In this document: piece by piece, positions 35,163-45,056 of the stretch
Numbering within the stretch: position 1 is the stretch's first letter
How the letters are laid out: each line of letters starts with the position of its first letter
Assembly (NCBI RefSeq): GCF_028728065.1
Contig: NZ_CP117812.1
Span: 2,418,001 to 2,482,000 of the forward strand
Reading direction: 5' to 3'
Length of the DNA stretch: 64,000 nt
Source of the DNA: Lentisphaera profundi
GTDB lineage: Bacteria > Verrucomicrobiota > Lentisphaeria > Lentisphaerales > Lentisphaeraceae
Notes under the pieces: generated by a model
Told to the model about the DNA's origin: nothing
The model's input: the letters and a program-made list of their open reading frames with translations, nothing else
Databases searched by the model: none
Position numbers and translations under genes: made by a program

Positions 35163-37224
35163 TCTTTTTAATTTTATCTTCTAAGGATTCAACTTTCTTT
35201 TTATCAGTCTGATATAATACGCTGTGTTTATACTTTTGTTTTAACGCGGTAATTTGAGCCAATGCCGTACCCGTTTCATTGCGTTGCCAACTACGTTTAG
35301 CTGCTTCCAAATAGGCCTCGAAATCAAATTTAGCCATTTTTTGAGCTTCCTCTATCAAAAATACTTCAAGATCAGAAAGCTCGTCATTTTCCTTTAAGAC
35401 ACAGTTATGAAAATTCCTAAACCAAAATAATAAACTTAGTGCATCTTCTCGTGGATAATCTGAACTAAGTGCCAACAAAGATTCTAAGCTTTTTAGATTA
35501 AACGTCCCTAAACTAAAACTTTTAAATTCTCCATCCACTTCAGCCATAACGATGTCATTCTGGATGGAACTAACTTGAATATCTTTTTTATCTTTCTTAA
35601 TAAGCAAGCCTGATAAGGTCTCACCACTATCTCCTAAGGCACTTCGAGCTTCACTGGCCTTAACAATGATTTGCGCAAACTGAGCTGACCATAAAGGATC
35701 GTAGGCCTCACTATTTTTTAAAAAAGTCAATAATTCTACGCTTGTCTTCTTCCCTAAATAAAAACGGAGAATATCCCTTCTCAAACTATCTCTTTCACTC
35801 TGCACCGCTAGCTCACCTAAATCTTGACTCGGAAGATTCTGATCCTCTGACTCATTCAAGTTTTCATTTTGTTCTTGTGCTAGAGATGATTCCTCACTGA
35901 AAAAATCATTTTGGCGGCGCTCCCTAAGGATAATTTCCAAGACTGCCTCACGCCATTCCAAACACTCTTCCGCCTGCTGTGAGCTTGGATATTTAGCTAA
36001 AAAGTTTTCAATTTTTTTGAATAATGTAAAGGCTTCCACTGAACTGATACTTTGATCCATCGCTTTTGACAAAATCGAAAATTCGTTCAACCTCTTCGTA
36101 TCCCCTTTATCAACTTTGATAGTTTTATCTACGGATTTATCACTATTAAAAATGATTATCCCCAAAAGCAATAAAACCGTCACGATCGCTGTCATTACCT
36201 GTAACTTTAAACCTTTACGACGCTGACGACTTCTATTCTCTGTAAAACTAAAACGAGTTTTAAAAATCTTTGTTGAAAAATTAGATGTCGTTCCCATATC
36301 ATTCGCATAACGCCTAAGTAAACGTAAATCTTTTGCTAAATCGTCAAAACTCATGTAACGATCATCAGGGTGTTTTGCCATCATCTTACTAATGACAGTC
36401 ACTAAATCTTTTGGAACGGAAGGATTTAATTCTTTAAGCGATAAAGCATCTACTTCAAGATGTTTTTTATTGACGTCTTTCATCTTACCATCAAAAGGGA
36501 CCTGGCCTGCCAAAGCTTCATACGCTGTGACCCCTAAAGCATATATATCTGCACGAGTATCCACTTTTAAATTGAGGATCTGTTCAGGACTGGAATACTT
36601 ATAGTCTCCTTCAGAAAATCTCGATCGTGAACCTGCCAAGCCGATATCAGATATCTTGATCTGACCTTTTGAATCAATTAAAATATTTTCTGGTTTTACG
36701 GATAAGTGAGGTAAACCTTCAGTGGTCCACGCATAGTCAAGAGCATGGGCCATCTGAGAAAGTAATCGGATAATCATATTAACGGGCAACTTGCCTCTGT
36801 CATCTATCATCTGACGTAAGTTTTGACCAAAGACATATTCAACAACTAAATAATAGTAGCCACCCTCTTCGTTAACTGAATAAGCTTGAACAATATTGGG
36901 ATGATTTAACCTTGCTGCGACTCGCGCTTCTTTGAAAAACTCAAGTATATGTTCAGAATGCTCTGCCATATCGTTATCAAGAACTTTAAGTGCCACGTCT
37001 CTGACCAAGGTTTCTTGGTAGGCTTTATAAACTTCACCCATGCGTCCAGATCCAATGTGTTCTGCTACGCAAAACTCACCAATAATATAGCCCGTATCGA
37101 ATGGCTCCGGTACATTAAGTACTGTGCCACATGACCCACACTGCACTGCTTCTCCAGGCTTGGTATCCTCTACTGCAACTGCTTGTTCGCATGAAGTACA
37201 TTTAAAACGCAAAACGGCACCCAA
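35137..37224 (-). CDS. Zinc-ribbon serine/threonine protein kinase homologue, predicted pseudokinase
   Basis: The 695-residue protein begins with a CxxC-x16-CxxC zinc ribbon (Cys9, 12, 29, 32), then an Hanks-type kinase fold at about 47-315. The glycine loop (HIGSGRMGEVYKAY) and the ATP-binding Lys80 (VALKVL) are present. The catalytic loop reads HLSVKPEN in place of HRDLKPEN, so the catalytic Asp is Ser175, and the metal-binding DFG is DIG (Asp193 kept). One membrane helix lies at about 340-360, followed by about 330 extracytoplasmic residues rich in Glu/Ser and helices. It probably binds ATP but transfers phosphate poorly, if at all. The start (TTG) is uncertain, with no good ribosome site. 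Confidence 0.85.
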   Translation of the reverse strand: MGAVLRFKCTSCEQAVAVEDTKPGEAVQCGSCGTVLNVPEPFDTGYIIGEFCVAEHIGSGRMGEVYKAYQETLVRDVALKVLDNDMAEHSEHILEFFKEARVAARLNHPNIVQAYSVNEEGGYYYLVVEYVFGQNLRQMIDDRGKLPVNMIIRLLSQMAHALDYAWTTEGLPHLSVKPENILIDSKGQIKISDIGLAGSRSRFSEGDYKYSSPEQILNLKVDTRADIYALGVTAYEALAGQVPFDGKMKDVNKKHLEVDALSLKELNPSVPKDLVTVISKMMAKHPDDRYMSFDDLAKDLRLLRRYANDMGTTSNFSTKIFKTRFSFTENRSRQRRKGLKLQVMTAIVTVLLLLGIIIFNSDKSVDKTIKVDKGDTKRLNEFSILSKAMDQSISSVEAFTLFKKIENFLAKYPSSQQAEECLEWREAVLEIILRERRQNDFFSEESSLAQEQNENLNESEDQNLPSQDLGELAVQSERDSLRRDILRFYLGKKTSVELLTFLKNSEAYDPLWSAQFAQIIVKASEARSALGDSGETLSGLLIKKDKKDIQVSSIQNDIVMAEVDGEFKSFSLGTFNLKSLESLLALSSDYPREDALSLLFWFRNFHNCVLKENDELSDLEVFLIEEAQKMAKFDFEAYLEAAKRSWQRNETGTALAQITALKQKYKHSVLYQTDKKKVESLEDKIKKSVSKRGKK

Positions 37225-37332
37225 TTTTTATTCAAATAATAATTTATACTTGACTAGATTTTTAAAAGAAAGCAATGCGGTGCACTCGCTTTCAATAGCT
37301 ACAAAAGATCAAAAACTCTTAAAAGCTAAGAA

Positions 37333-38505
37333 TTATAAAGTTCGCTTTTGTTTTTCCTCTACACAGCCTTGAAAAACTTCTTCCATTCGACTAAAGTTTT
37401 TTTCATGAGTTAAGCCCTCAACACTCAGACGTGCTTTTTTACCCAAAACTTTTCTATGCTCACAATCCATTAAAGCATTCAGTGCTTCATAAAACTCATT
37501 TATTGAATCTGGTTTCTCTATGACGTAACCATTTACTCCAGATTCAATTAATTCGGAAGCACCATTAAATGAAGTACTTATAACTGGGAGTCCCGCTGCC
37601 ATTGCCTCAAGTACTACAAGGGAACAGGGGTCATACCATGTTGGCTGTAAATACACATCTGTCGCACTGTAGATAAGCTCAGGGTCATCAACTGATCCTA
37701 AAAATTTAAAGTGTTTTTCCAAAGATTTTTTTGCAATCATTTTTTTGTAGTTTTTCGTCTTACCATTGCCCGCAATCAGTACGATGAAATTATCGTGCTG
37801 TACTCGAAGTAGGTCAACCACATCAATAATTTCTTTCAGCCCTTTAAGCTTAAAATTGTGCGCTACCAGAGAAAAAACCACCACATCTTCTTTCAAAGAA
37901 AGCTTCGTTTTTGATTGTGACTTTTGCGAGGCTGAATGTGGATTAAACCGCTCCACATCGACGCCATTATAGACGAGCTCTAACTGCGTCTCATCTATCT
38001 TGTAAAATTCTTGCATATGCCTTTTCACCATCTGACTAATCGCAACATACTTAACCCGTTTGTCAGTGAAAATATTTCTTTCAATACGATTAGCTAATAA
38101 GTGTTTTGGACTTATTGCATTTGACAAACCTTTTAAGAATCTATGAAAACGATTGGTTAATAAGCGGTTTTGCCGATGACTTGCCTTAGAAACACCACCA
38201 TGAGGTTGATAAACATTTATCCCCGCACTGATCCCAGTTCCCATCACTACGTCAAAATTGCCCTGCTGAATTTTATGTTTCACCTGTGTCAAAAAACTCA
38301 ACCATTGTGACCAGCGCATCAGTTTGGCTAAAGCAGGCACATTTATAATATTGATCGACAAATTTACATTTTTTACGTTACTATCTTGCGTAAAGAAACT
38401 TACTTCATGACCACGCTTCACAAGAAATTCTGCAAAGTCCCTCATGTACACCTGTTGACCACCATAACGGGGGTTGAAGTGTTCTATCACAAAGGCTATT
38501 TTCAT
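37333..38505 (-). CDS. Glycosyltransferase family 4 (LPS-core type)
   Basis: The 390-residue GT-B protein opens IAFVIEHFNPRYGGQQVYMRD. The C-terminal nucleotide-sugar domain carries FVLIAGNGKTKNY-like and EAMAAGLPVISTSFNGASE motifs (the E-x7-E type donor site, with PTWYDPCSLVVLEAMA). This pattern is that of WaaG-like LPS core glucosyltransferases. It overlaps the following (upstream on the genome strand) WaaP-like kinase gene by 4 bases, so both likely modify the lipopolysaccharide core. The exact sugar and acceptor are not predictable. Confidence 0.9.
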   Translation of the reverse strand: MKIAFVIEHFNPRYGGQQVYMRDFAEFLVKRGHEVSFFTQDSNVKNVNLSINIINVPALAKLMRWSQWLSFLTQVKHKIQQGNFDVVMGTGISAGINVYQPHGGVSKASHRQNRLLTNRFHRFLKGLSNAISPKHLLANRIERNIFTDKRVKYVAISQMVKRHMQEFYKIDETQLELVYNGVDVERFNPHSASQKSQSKTKLSLKEDVVVFSLVAHNFKLKGLKEIIDVVDLLRVQHDNFIVLIAGNGKTKNYKKMIAKKSLEKHFKFLGSVDDPELIYSATDVYLQPTWYDPCSLVVLEAMAAGLPVISTSFNGASELIESGVNGYVIEKPDSINEFYEALNALMDCEHRKVLGKKARLSVEGLTHEKNFSRMEEVFQGCVEEKQKRTL

Positions 38506-39305
38506 ATAAAGTACTTTCCGACCTTCCTCTCCATGGCTTCTACTCGATTATCAATATCGGTCAACATTTTTTTATCTGACCGTGATAAAGTTTTTACGCC
38601 GCGGTAGGCTTTAAATAAACGAAGCTTATCAATACGCGAAGTCGATGGCGCTAGTGAAAAAAACAATTGTCCTATATCTTTAATCAGCCACCTTCTTCGG
38701 AATTTAGAACGTTTTTGAACCCGTTGTAAATCTATTAAAGAAAAGACATAATCCGAATCCCTTTGATCTACAAAGATATGGCAAAGATAAAAATCTCTAT
38801 GATTATATCCATGGGCATGAAAGTTTTTAGCAAAAGACCCTAACTGTTCCCAAAACTTCTTGTTCTCAAGAGTCGTCAAATTTGCATCTCTTAAAAAATA
38901 ATCTGACTGAATACCCGCCACTGCTTGAGACAAGTAAAAGGAAACTGCATGAGTTCCTATTCTACCCAAGCCATAGGCTAAAGGTATGGGTACAGAAATT
39001 CTATCTTTATCTAATGCCTGCGTATTTTCCCACTCGGTCAATGCCTCATAATGAGGTCCTGAACGCGAACTCGATGAGTGCTCTTTCCAATGGCGCTTCA
39101 AATAGATAAAGTCGTCTTCACACTTCACTGAAACAGTCAATCTACCAGGAACTTCTCGCATCACTGCTACGCCTTTGCAAAAGAAAAAATCTTTGAAGCT
39201 TAAAAGTCCACATCCAAGTAAAAGTTTTCTGTATTTCGGATGAATATCGAATTTAACGATTTCAAGTTTACCATTTTGAAACTTTACTGGGGGAACTAGC
39301 GCCAT
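38502..39305 (-). CDS. WaaP/InaA-like lipopolysaccharide kinase
   Basis: This is a 267-residue protein of the Kdo/WaaP kinase family, with the kinase-like catalytic loop HGYNHRDFYLCHIFV (His-Arg-Asp intact) and the metal-binding region FSLIDLQRVQ (Asp present), followed by the family ending RRRWLIKDIGQLFFS. WaaP phosphorylates a heptose in the LPS inner core. The neighbouring gene encodes a WaaG-like glycosyltransferase with a 4-base overlap, which supports a core-LPS role. Length matches the E. coli enzyme of about 265 residues. Confidence 0.88.
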   Translation of the reverse strand: MALVPPVKFQNGKLEIVKFDIHPKYRKLLLGCGLLSFKDFFFCKGVAVMREVPGRLTVSVKCEDDFIYLKRHWKEHSSSSRSGPHYEALTEWENTQALDKDRISVPIPLAYGLGRIGTHAVSFYLSQAVAGIQSDYFLRDANLTTLENKKFWEQLGSFAKNFHAHGYNHRDFYLCHIFVDQRDSDYVFSLIDLQRVQKRSKFRRRWLIKDIGQLFFSLAPSTSRIDKLRLFKAYRGVKTLSRSDKKMLTDIDNRVEAMERKVGKYFI

Positions 39306-39505
39306 ATGTGTCCTGTGATTTACGATCCACTAAAATAACCTTAAGCTTCATTCTTACAACAGCAATCTTCAAGAACTTTAAGGGCATATTATTGCATGCA
39401 AGGTTTGTCAGAGTGGCATAATATTTCCGCTTATTATAGAAGAAAAAAAAACTAAGGCTATAGTCGACGATCAACTGAAAAAAATAACACAAATAGGAAC
39501 ATCGT

Positions 39506-40954
39506 ATGTCTCAAGCAGATATCGGCCTAATCGGCCTTGCCGTTATGGGTCAAAATCTTGTCATGAATATGAATGACCATGGCTACACTGTTGCAGTTTA
39601 TAACCGCACAACCTCGAAAGTAGATGATTTTATGAACGGTCCTGCTAAAGGCAGTAACGTTATTGGCACTCATTCTGTTGAAGAATTCGTAGCTACACTC
39701 AAAACTCCACGCCGCGTTATGCTTATGGTTAAAGCTGGAGAAGTTGTAGATAAATTCATTAACACCATTGTTCCTCACCTCGATAAAGGTGACATCATCA
39801 TCGATGGCGGAAATTCACTTTATACTGATTCAAACCGTCGCGTGGAAGAACTTTCCGCTAAAGGTCTTCGCTATATCGGCGCTGGTGTTTCAGGTGGTGA
39901 AGAAGGTGCTCGTTTCGGTCCTTCAATCATGCCTGGTGGCGATCCTGAAGCATGGCCTGCAGTTAAAAATATCTTCCAAGACATCTCTGCCAAAGTTGAC
40001 GGTGGCGAAGCTTGTTGCGAATGGGTAGGCAAAGGCGGCGCTGGTCACTATGTCAAAATGGTTCATAACGGTATCGAATACGGCGACATGCAGCTCATCT
40101 GCGAAGCATACCAACTCCTCAAAAATGCTGGTTTTTCAAATGACGAAATGCACGAGATTTTCAAGAAATGGAATACCGGCGTTCTGGATTCATTCCTTAC
40201 AGAAATCACTACTGATATCCTCGGCTACAAACAAGAAGATGGCACTCACCTCGTAGATTACATCCTCGATACTGCTGGCCAAAAAGGTACTGGTAAATGG
40301 ACTGGCATTAATGCTTTAGATCTTGGTATGCCGCTTACGCTTATCGCTGAATCAGTTTTCGCTCGTTGCGTTTCTGCACTCAAGGATCAGCGTATTATCG
40401 CTTCTAAAGTTCTCCAAGGACCTGGCGTGAAATTTAATGGCGATAAAGAAGCTTTTGTCAACGATGTTGAACAAGCTCTCTACGCTTCAAAAATTATTTC
40501 TTATGCTCAAGGTTACATGCTTCTTCGCGAAGCTTCTGAGACTTACAAATGGGATCTTGACTTCGGCGCAATCGCACTCATGTGGCGTGGTGGCTGTATC
40601 ATTCGTTCCGTTTTTCTCGGTAACATCAAAGAGGCTTTTGAACAAGATCCCGATCTCGATAACCTCCTTCTCAATGATTTCTTTAAAGATGCCATCCACA
40701 TGGCTCAAGCTGGCTGGAGACGCACGGTTATCAAGAGTATTGAAATCGGTGTACCAACACCTTGTTTCTCTACCGCGCTTAGCTTCTACGATAGCTACCG
40801 CACTGAAGTCCTTCCTGCTAACCTACTCCAAGCTCAACGTGACTACTTCGGTGCTCATACATACGAACGCTTAGACAAGCCTCGTGGTGAGTTTTTCCAC
40901 ACAAATTGGACTGGTAAAGGCGGAGATATTTCTTCCACGACTTACGACGTGTAA
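39506..40954 (+). CDS. gnd: 6-phosphogluconate dehydrogenase, decarboxylating
   Basis: The 482-residue protein has the NADP-binding start IGLIGLAVMGQNLVMNM, the active-site region GGNSLYTDSNRR, the family signature GAGVSGGEEGARFGPSIMPG, and the catalytic Lys in KGGAGHYVKMVHNGIEYGDM. It ends GEFFHTNWTGKGGDISSTTY. It converts 6-phosphogluconate to ribulose 5-phosphate and NADPH in the oxidative pentose phosphate pathway. It stands alone with a strong terminator after it. Codon use appears stronger than neighbours, with many preferred codons, consistent with high expression. Confidence 0.97.
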   Translation: MSQADIGLIGLAVMGQNLVMNMNDHGYTVAVYNRTTSKVDDFMNGPAKGSNVIGTHSVEEFVATLKTPRRVMLMVKAGEVVDKFINTIVPHLDKGDIIIDGGNSLYTDSNRRVEELSAKGLRYIGAGVSGGEEGARFGPSIMPGGDPEAWPAVKNIFQDISAKVDGGEACCEWVGKGGAGHYVKMVHNGIEYGDMQLICEAYQLLKNAGFSNDEMHEIFKKWNTGVLDSFLTEITTDILGYKQEDGTHLVDYILDTAGQKGTGKWTGINALDLGMPLTLIAESVFARCVSALKDQRIIASKVLQGPGVKFNGDKEAFVNDVEQALYASKIISYAQGYMLLREASETYKWDLDFGAIALMWRGGCIIRSVFLGNIKEAFEQDPDLDNLLLNDFFKDAIHMAQAGWRRTVIKSIEIGVPTPCFSTALSFYDSYRTEVLPANLLQAQRDYFGAHTYERLDKPRGEFFHTNWTGKGGDISSTTYDV

Positions 40955-40989
40955 TAATATTTCCCACTTAGAGTTTTCTGAACTCTAAC

Positions 40990-41028
40990 AAAAAGAACCC
41001 CCAGAGATTCATCTCTGGGGGTTCTTTT
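40990..41028. terminator. Strong rho-independent terminator after gnd
   Basis: AAAAGAACCCCCAGAGA (40991-41007) pairs perfectly with TCTCTGGGGGTTCTTTT (41012-41028) around TTCA. It serves gnd and, on the other strand, the convergent SGNH hydrolase gene. Confidence 0.92.
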
Positions 41029-41049
41029 GTTTTCTAATACTTAGATTTC

Positions 41050-41934
41050 TTAATTCGTATTTAAGTTTTCGATTTCTTTTAAAAGTCCAGTGCACCGTGC
41101 TTCGGTTTCTACAATGGAATCTGTTTTAAACACTTTGTTGCGTGTATAACCTATATACTTCAGCCAGCCTCGTGAGCGTAATTGTCGCCGCTTCTCAATC
41201 ATCTGATACAAAGGATCTTTTTTCACATCATTCAAAGCTTCGCTCCTCAATAAAGCCGAACCTCGGCTGAGACCTTTCATTACTTCTTCTGCTATAAATA
41301 AATGGCCAGCTAAAGACGGATGGATTCCATCTTTAGAAAAGTAAAAATCTTTATTCTCTTTGCGAATTTCATTTAAAAATTCAGTCATTCTTGTGTTTAA
41401 ATCAATACACACGACGTCCTCTGGCAAAGCAATTTTCAAGAATTCAGAAAAGGCTTCTAAAGTCTGGTGATAATTCTCATAAGGATAGAGGTAGCTATAA
41501 TCTTCCGCACCTAGAGGACCTAATTTCTCAGGAATTGCATAAGCTTGAAAGCTAGGCGGTGTGATAACAACAAGCTCAGCATCCGTCGCTTGGCACTTTT
41601 CTATCAAGCTCACATAGCCACTTCGAAAGGCCTCGAGAATATCTTCATTAAGAGGATGATAAATACCGTCATTCATTCCATAACAGACAAAAATTAAATC
41701 AGGCTTAATTTCTGCCAAGGCTCTACTAAGACGTTCATGAATATTGGGACGCGGAAAGGGGTGGTCGTGTTCTGACAAGCCCGATACTGTTTCGCTATCA
41801 AGACCTAAACTATAAAAATCATAACGTTCCTGTGGAGATTGTTTTCGTAAAGCATATTCTACAAAACCCACATACTGTCCCGCTTGAGTGATGCTATCAC
41901 CCAAAAACAATACACGCTTATCTTCCACGTCCAT
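41050..41934 (-). CDS. SGNH/GDSL-family hydrolase
   Basis: The 294-residue protein has block I LFLGDSITQAG (nucleophile Ser), block III-like FVCYGMNDG (Gly/Asn oxyanion residues) and block V DGIHPSLAGH (Asp-His pair). No signal peptide is apparent, so the enzyme is probably cytoplasmic. It would be an esterase or lipase acting on acyl or acetyl groups, of the rhamnogalacturonan-acetylesterase or lysophospholipase type. The RNA methyltransferase gene lies 35 bases upstream on the same strand. The natural substrate is unknown. Confidence 0.88.
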   Translation of the reverse strand: MDVEDKRVLFLGDSITQAGQYVGFVEYALRKQSPQERYDFYSLGLDSETVSGLSEHDHPFPRPNIHERLSRALAEIKPDLIFVCYGMNDGIYHPLNEDILEAFRSGYVSLIEKCQATDAELVVITPPSFQAYAIPEKLGPLGAEDYSYLYPYENYHQTLEAFSEFLKIALPEDVVCIDLNTRMTEFLNEIRKENKDFYFSKDGIHPSLAGHLFIAEEVMKGLSRGSALLRSEALNDVKKDPLYQMIEKRRQLRSRGWLKYIGYTRNKVFKTDSIVETEARCTGLLKEIENLNTN

Positions 41935-41969
41935 TCCTGACTCATGCTCCCTTAAAGGCTAAACCTTTA

Positions 41970-43133
41970 TTAGGTCCATTTATTTCCTTTATACATTTCA
42001 AATTTGCATAAACGTCCATCCAAACCACCATTGCTTAATGGGAATTTTCGCGATGGTCGCAAACCAACTTTTAAAATTAATTTTCTTTCGCCAAAGAAAA
42101 CCCACGCACTACTTCCTGAACATTTCTGCTTAAGAAAGTCGCCAATTTCTCCAGTAAAACTTTCCATGTCTTCATCTTGCATAAGACGCATGCCATAGGG
42201 AGGATTGGTAATAACAGTACATGGCTCCAAATCATCGAGATCTTGAAAACGACTCTGCTTAATTTCGATTTTATCGCCACCAGGTAAGTGGGATAAATTG
42301 ATCTTACTTGCACGAACTGATTCTGCATCCATATCAGATCCACTGATCAAACCTTCTTTCAAAGTTCTAATCTTAGAATCCGCTAGCGTCTTGACTTCAT
42401 CCCAAATAGTTTGATCAAAATCAGGCATGTTTTCGAAACCAAAACGCTTCTTCAAATAACCTGAAGGAATTCTTGCCGCAGACATAAGCGCTTCCGCTAA
42501 AATCGTTCCCGAACCACACATCGGATCGTAAAGTGGGGTTTCTCCATCCCACTCAGCAACGCGAATAAACGCCGCCGCTAAACTTTCCATCAAGGGTGCT
42601 TCGACAGACTCTTGACGGTAACCTCTTTTGTGATGTGAGCCTCCAGAAAGGTCGAGTGATACTGTTGCTTTATTTTTATTGATAAAGAGGTTTAACCACA
42701 CATCAGGGTTCTTTGTGTCAATATCAGGACGTTCACCACGTTTTTCACGTAATCTATCACAAATTGAATCCTTCATTTTTTGAGCGGCAAATCTCGAGTG
42801 ATTAATCTTACTGTTCCCTACATTTGCAAAAATCGCAAATGTCTGACCAGGCTTGATGATTTCTTCCCATTTCATTGTTTTCACACGTTGGTAAAGCATG
42901 TCTTCTGTCTCTGCGTCAAAACGGTGTAAAGGTGCTAAAAACCTTGAAAAAAGGCGTGAGCGATACACAATTTTAAAGAGCGTCACCATATCAGCGTGAA
43001 ATAACACACCACGATAATCGAGTTGAATTTCTTGTGCGCCAAGTTCTTTAAGTTCATTCACACCAAGGGCTTTAGCTTCTTCTGAAATCTGTGCGTAAAA
43101 CAAACCTGTTTTATGATATCTAAATTCTGTCAT
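41970..43133 (-). CDS. THUMP-domain class I RNA methyltransferase (RlmL-type)
   Basis: The 387-residue protein combines an N-terminal THUMP domain with a Rossmann methyltransferase domain. The features are LYDPMCGSGTILAEALMSA (motif I region of the RlmL/Trm11-like group) and ITNPPYGMRL (the NPPY motif that targets a base amino group). It resembles the first half of E. coli RlmL or Bacillus YpsC, which make m2G in 23S rRNA. The length of about 380 suits the single-domain YpsC type. The exact target nucleotide is inferred, not shown. Confidence 0.9.
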   Translation of the reverse strand: MTEFRYHKTGLFYAQISEEAKALGVNELKELGAQEIQLDYRGVLFHADMVTLFKIVYRSRLFSRFLAPLHRFDAETEDMLYQRVKTMKWEEIIKPGQTFAIFANVGNSKINHSRFAAQKMKDSICDRLREKRGERPDIDTKNPDVWLNLFINKNKATVSLDLSGGSHHKRGYRQESVEAPLMESLAAAFIRVAEWDGETPLYDPMCGSGTILAEALMSAARIPSGYLKKRFGFENMPDFDQTIWDEVKTLADSKIRTLKEGLISGSDMDAESVRASKINLSHLPGGDKIEIKQSRFQDLDDLEPCTVITNPPYGMRLMQDEDMESFTGEIGDFLKQKCSGSSAWVFFGERKLILKVGLRPSRKFPLSNGGLDGRLCKFEMYKGNKWT

Positions 43134-43289
43134 CTTTGTAATTCCTAATTATTTTTGACAAAGTAACGCAAAAGTGCTTTTCTTCACAGTGCACTCATAC
43201 TTTTAGCACAAAATAAATCCCTAGCCTACAAAGACTTTTGACTTATTACCTTTGCGATTTATGATCTTAAAAACAATTAACGGATCCAC

Positions 43290-43823
43290 ATGCTAGAGTT
43301 TACTGCCATAGATTTCGAGACTGTCCCTAGCGAACATGGACCAATAGCTGCGGAAATCGGCCTTGTCGTCTTTAATGAAAAAGGCCAGATTTTACACTAC
43401 TTCGAAGCCTCTGCCCCCGTCAATAAACTCTATGCGAATTCCGCAAATTGCCGTGACTCAATTATTTCAACTTGGCCAGAAATCAAAAATCATCTACAGG
43501 GAAAAATCATCCTCGGCCACAATATCGGCTACGATTATGCTATTTTAAAAAAATGCTTTCCTGCTTTAGAAATCGATCGCACCGTCGATAGCTTATACAT
43601 CAGCCGACAAGTTTACAAAAAAATCTTTTCCGACTACAGCCTCACTTCACTCCTAGACTGCCTCGATTTAACCGCACAACTAGATAGCTTGCAAGTAAAT
43701 GATCATTTTACGCCTCACCGAGCCCTATATGATGCCATGGGCTGCGCCTTACTTATTTTAGAATTACTCACCAAGCCTCTCGGTCGCGACCTCATCATCC
43801 CACCGCAACAATCCCTATTTTAA
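43290..43823 (+). CDS. DnaQ-like DEDDh 3'-5' exonuclease
   Basis: The 177-residue protein has all the exonuclease motifs: Exo I FTAIDFETVP (Asp-Glu), Exo II ILGHNIGYDYAILKK (Asp), and Exo III HRALYDAMGCALL (His-x4-Asp). It is a single-domain member similar to polymerase III epsilon or RNase T and could trim DNA or RNA ends. It stands alone in the plus direction after a divergent methyltransferase gene. Size fits a free-standing nuclease and not a full DnaQ (about 240 residues), so its pathway is uncertain. Confidence 0.9.
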   Translation: MLEFTAIDFETVPSEHGPIAAEIGLVVFNEKGQILHYFEASAPVNKLYANSANCRDSIISTWPEIKNHLQGKIILGHNIGYDYAILKKCFPALEIDRTVDSLYISRQVYKKIFSDYSLTSLLDCLDLTAQLDSLQVNDHFTPHRALYDAMGCALLILELLTKPLGRDLIIPPQQSLF

Positions 43824-43965
43824 ATAGGGCCCCATTTCAATCAGACTGTTATTACTTTGAAGCGAATATTTATAGAAAAATACTTTTTAACTAAAGCTCC
43901 TGTAAACTTTAGCTCGGCTGGTGCTATTATAGAAGTAAATAACTTCAAAGTAAAAGATTCTGAAT

Positions 43966-44958
43966 ATGCACAAAACCATTCTCATTCTATGTTTAATTTT
44001 CCTCTCTAGCCTTCAAGCTCAATCCGCTTTTGAAAAATATGGTGAATTAGAACTCATTGGCACACAACTCTGTGACAATAAGCAGCGACCCATTCAGCTC
44101 AAAGGAATGAGCACACACGGCTTACAGTGGCATGGCTGGAATGAATTCTTAAGCCCCGAAAGTCTTGATGTTTTAGCTTATCAATGGAAAGCCGACATCC
44201 TGCGCCTCGCGATGTACTATGATGAAGGCGGCTATAAAACTAACCCTCAAAAATTCACCTCTATGGTCGATACTTTAGTCGAAGAATCTCATAAAAGAGG
44301 TTTATACACTATAATCGATTGGCACATCCTCAAACCTGGCGATCCCTGGGGGAAAATTGACGAAGCAAAGGTCTTTTTTGATTACATGTCTAAAAAACAC
44401 GCTTCTAAAGCTTCCGTTCTTTATGAAATCTGTAATGAGCCAAATGGTAAAGGTGTTGACTGGCTCAGAATTAAATCTTATGCGGAACAAATCATTCCTA
44501 TCATTCGTAAAAATGACCCTGACGGAATTATTTTAATTGGCACTCCTGCCTGGGCTTCCTTAGGTATCTCAGATGGAAAAGTTGCCCATGGCCTAATCAC
44601 TCAGCCCTTAAATAAAAAACTTGCTCATAATGTCATGTATAGCGTTCATTTTTACACAGCATCTCATGGTGATCTATACCGTAAAGAATTTAACTATTTT
44701 GTCGGCAAAATTCCTCTTTTCATAACTGAGTGGGGTAGTCAAGAGGCTTCTGGCGAAGGCAAGAATGATTGGGAAAGCACTGCTGCTTGGCATAAAATAC
44801 TCAAACAACATAAAATCAGTTGGTGCAACTGGAATTACTCCCCTGGCCACCGCTCAAGTGCTGTATGGAATCCCAACACTGGCCCACAAGGACCTTTTAC
44901 TCAAAAACAATTAAAAGAATCTGGAAGAAGAATTAGAGCACTAATTCAAGAAAAATAA
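43966..44958 (+). CDS. Secreted glycoside hydrolase family 5 enzyme (endoglucanase-type)
   Basis: The 330-residue protein has a signal peptide (ILILCLIFLSSLQAQS). The GH5 barrel opens QLKGMSTHGLQWHGWNEF and carries the acid/base Glu in VLYEICNEPNGK and the nucleophile Glu in PLFITEWGSQEASG. The YSVHFYTASH and SWCNWNYSPGH motifs are typical of bacterial endo-beta-1,4-glucanases of subfamily 2. It probably cleaves beta-glucans outside the inner membrane. There is no carbohydrate-binding module, no neighbouring transporter, and the ribosome site is weak. Confidence 0.92.
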   Translation: MHKTILILCLIFLSSLQAQSAFEKYGELELIGTQLCDNKQRPIQLKGMSTHGLQWHGWNEFLSPESLDVLAYQWKADILRLAMYYDEGGYKTNPQKFTSMVDTLVEESHKRGLYTIIDWHILKPGDPWGKIDEAKVFFDYMSKKHASKASVLYEICNEPNGKGVDWLRIKSYAEQIIPIIRKNDPDGIILIGTPAWASLGISDGKVAHGLITQPLNKKLAHNVMYSVHFYTASHGDLYRKEFNYFVGKIPLFITEWGSQEASGEGKNDWESTAAWHKILKQHKISWCNWNYSPGHRSSAVWNPNTGPQGPFTQKQLKESGRRIRALIQEK

Positions 44959-45056
44959 TTCTTTTTTCTTAGTTCTACATATAATCACCTAAGCTTTTTG
45001 AGTTTTCGATTGTTGTTCACGTCTTATAGTAGAGCAACACAAAACTAGATAATTAT

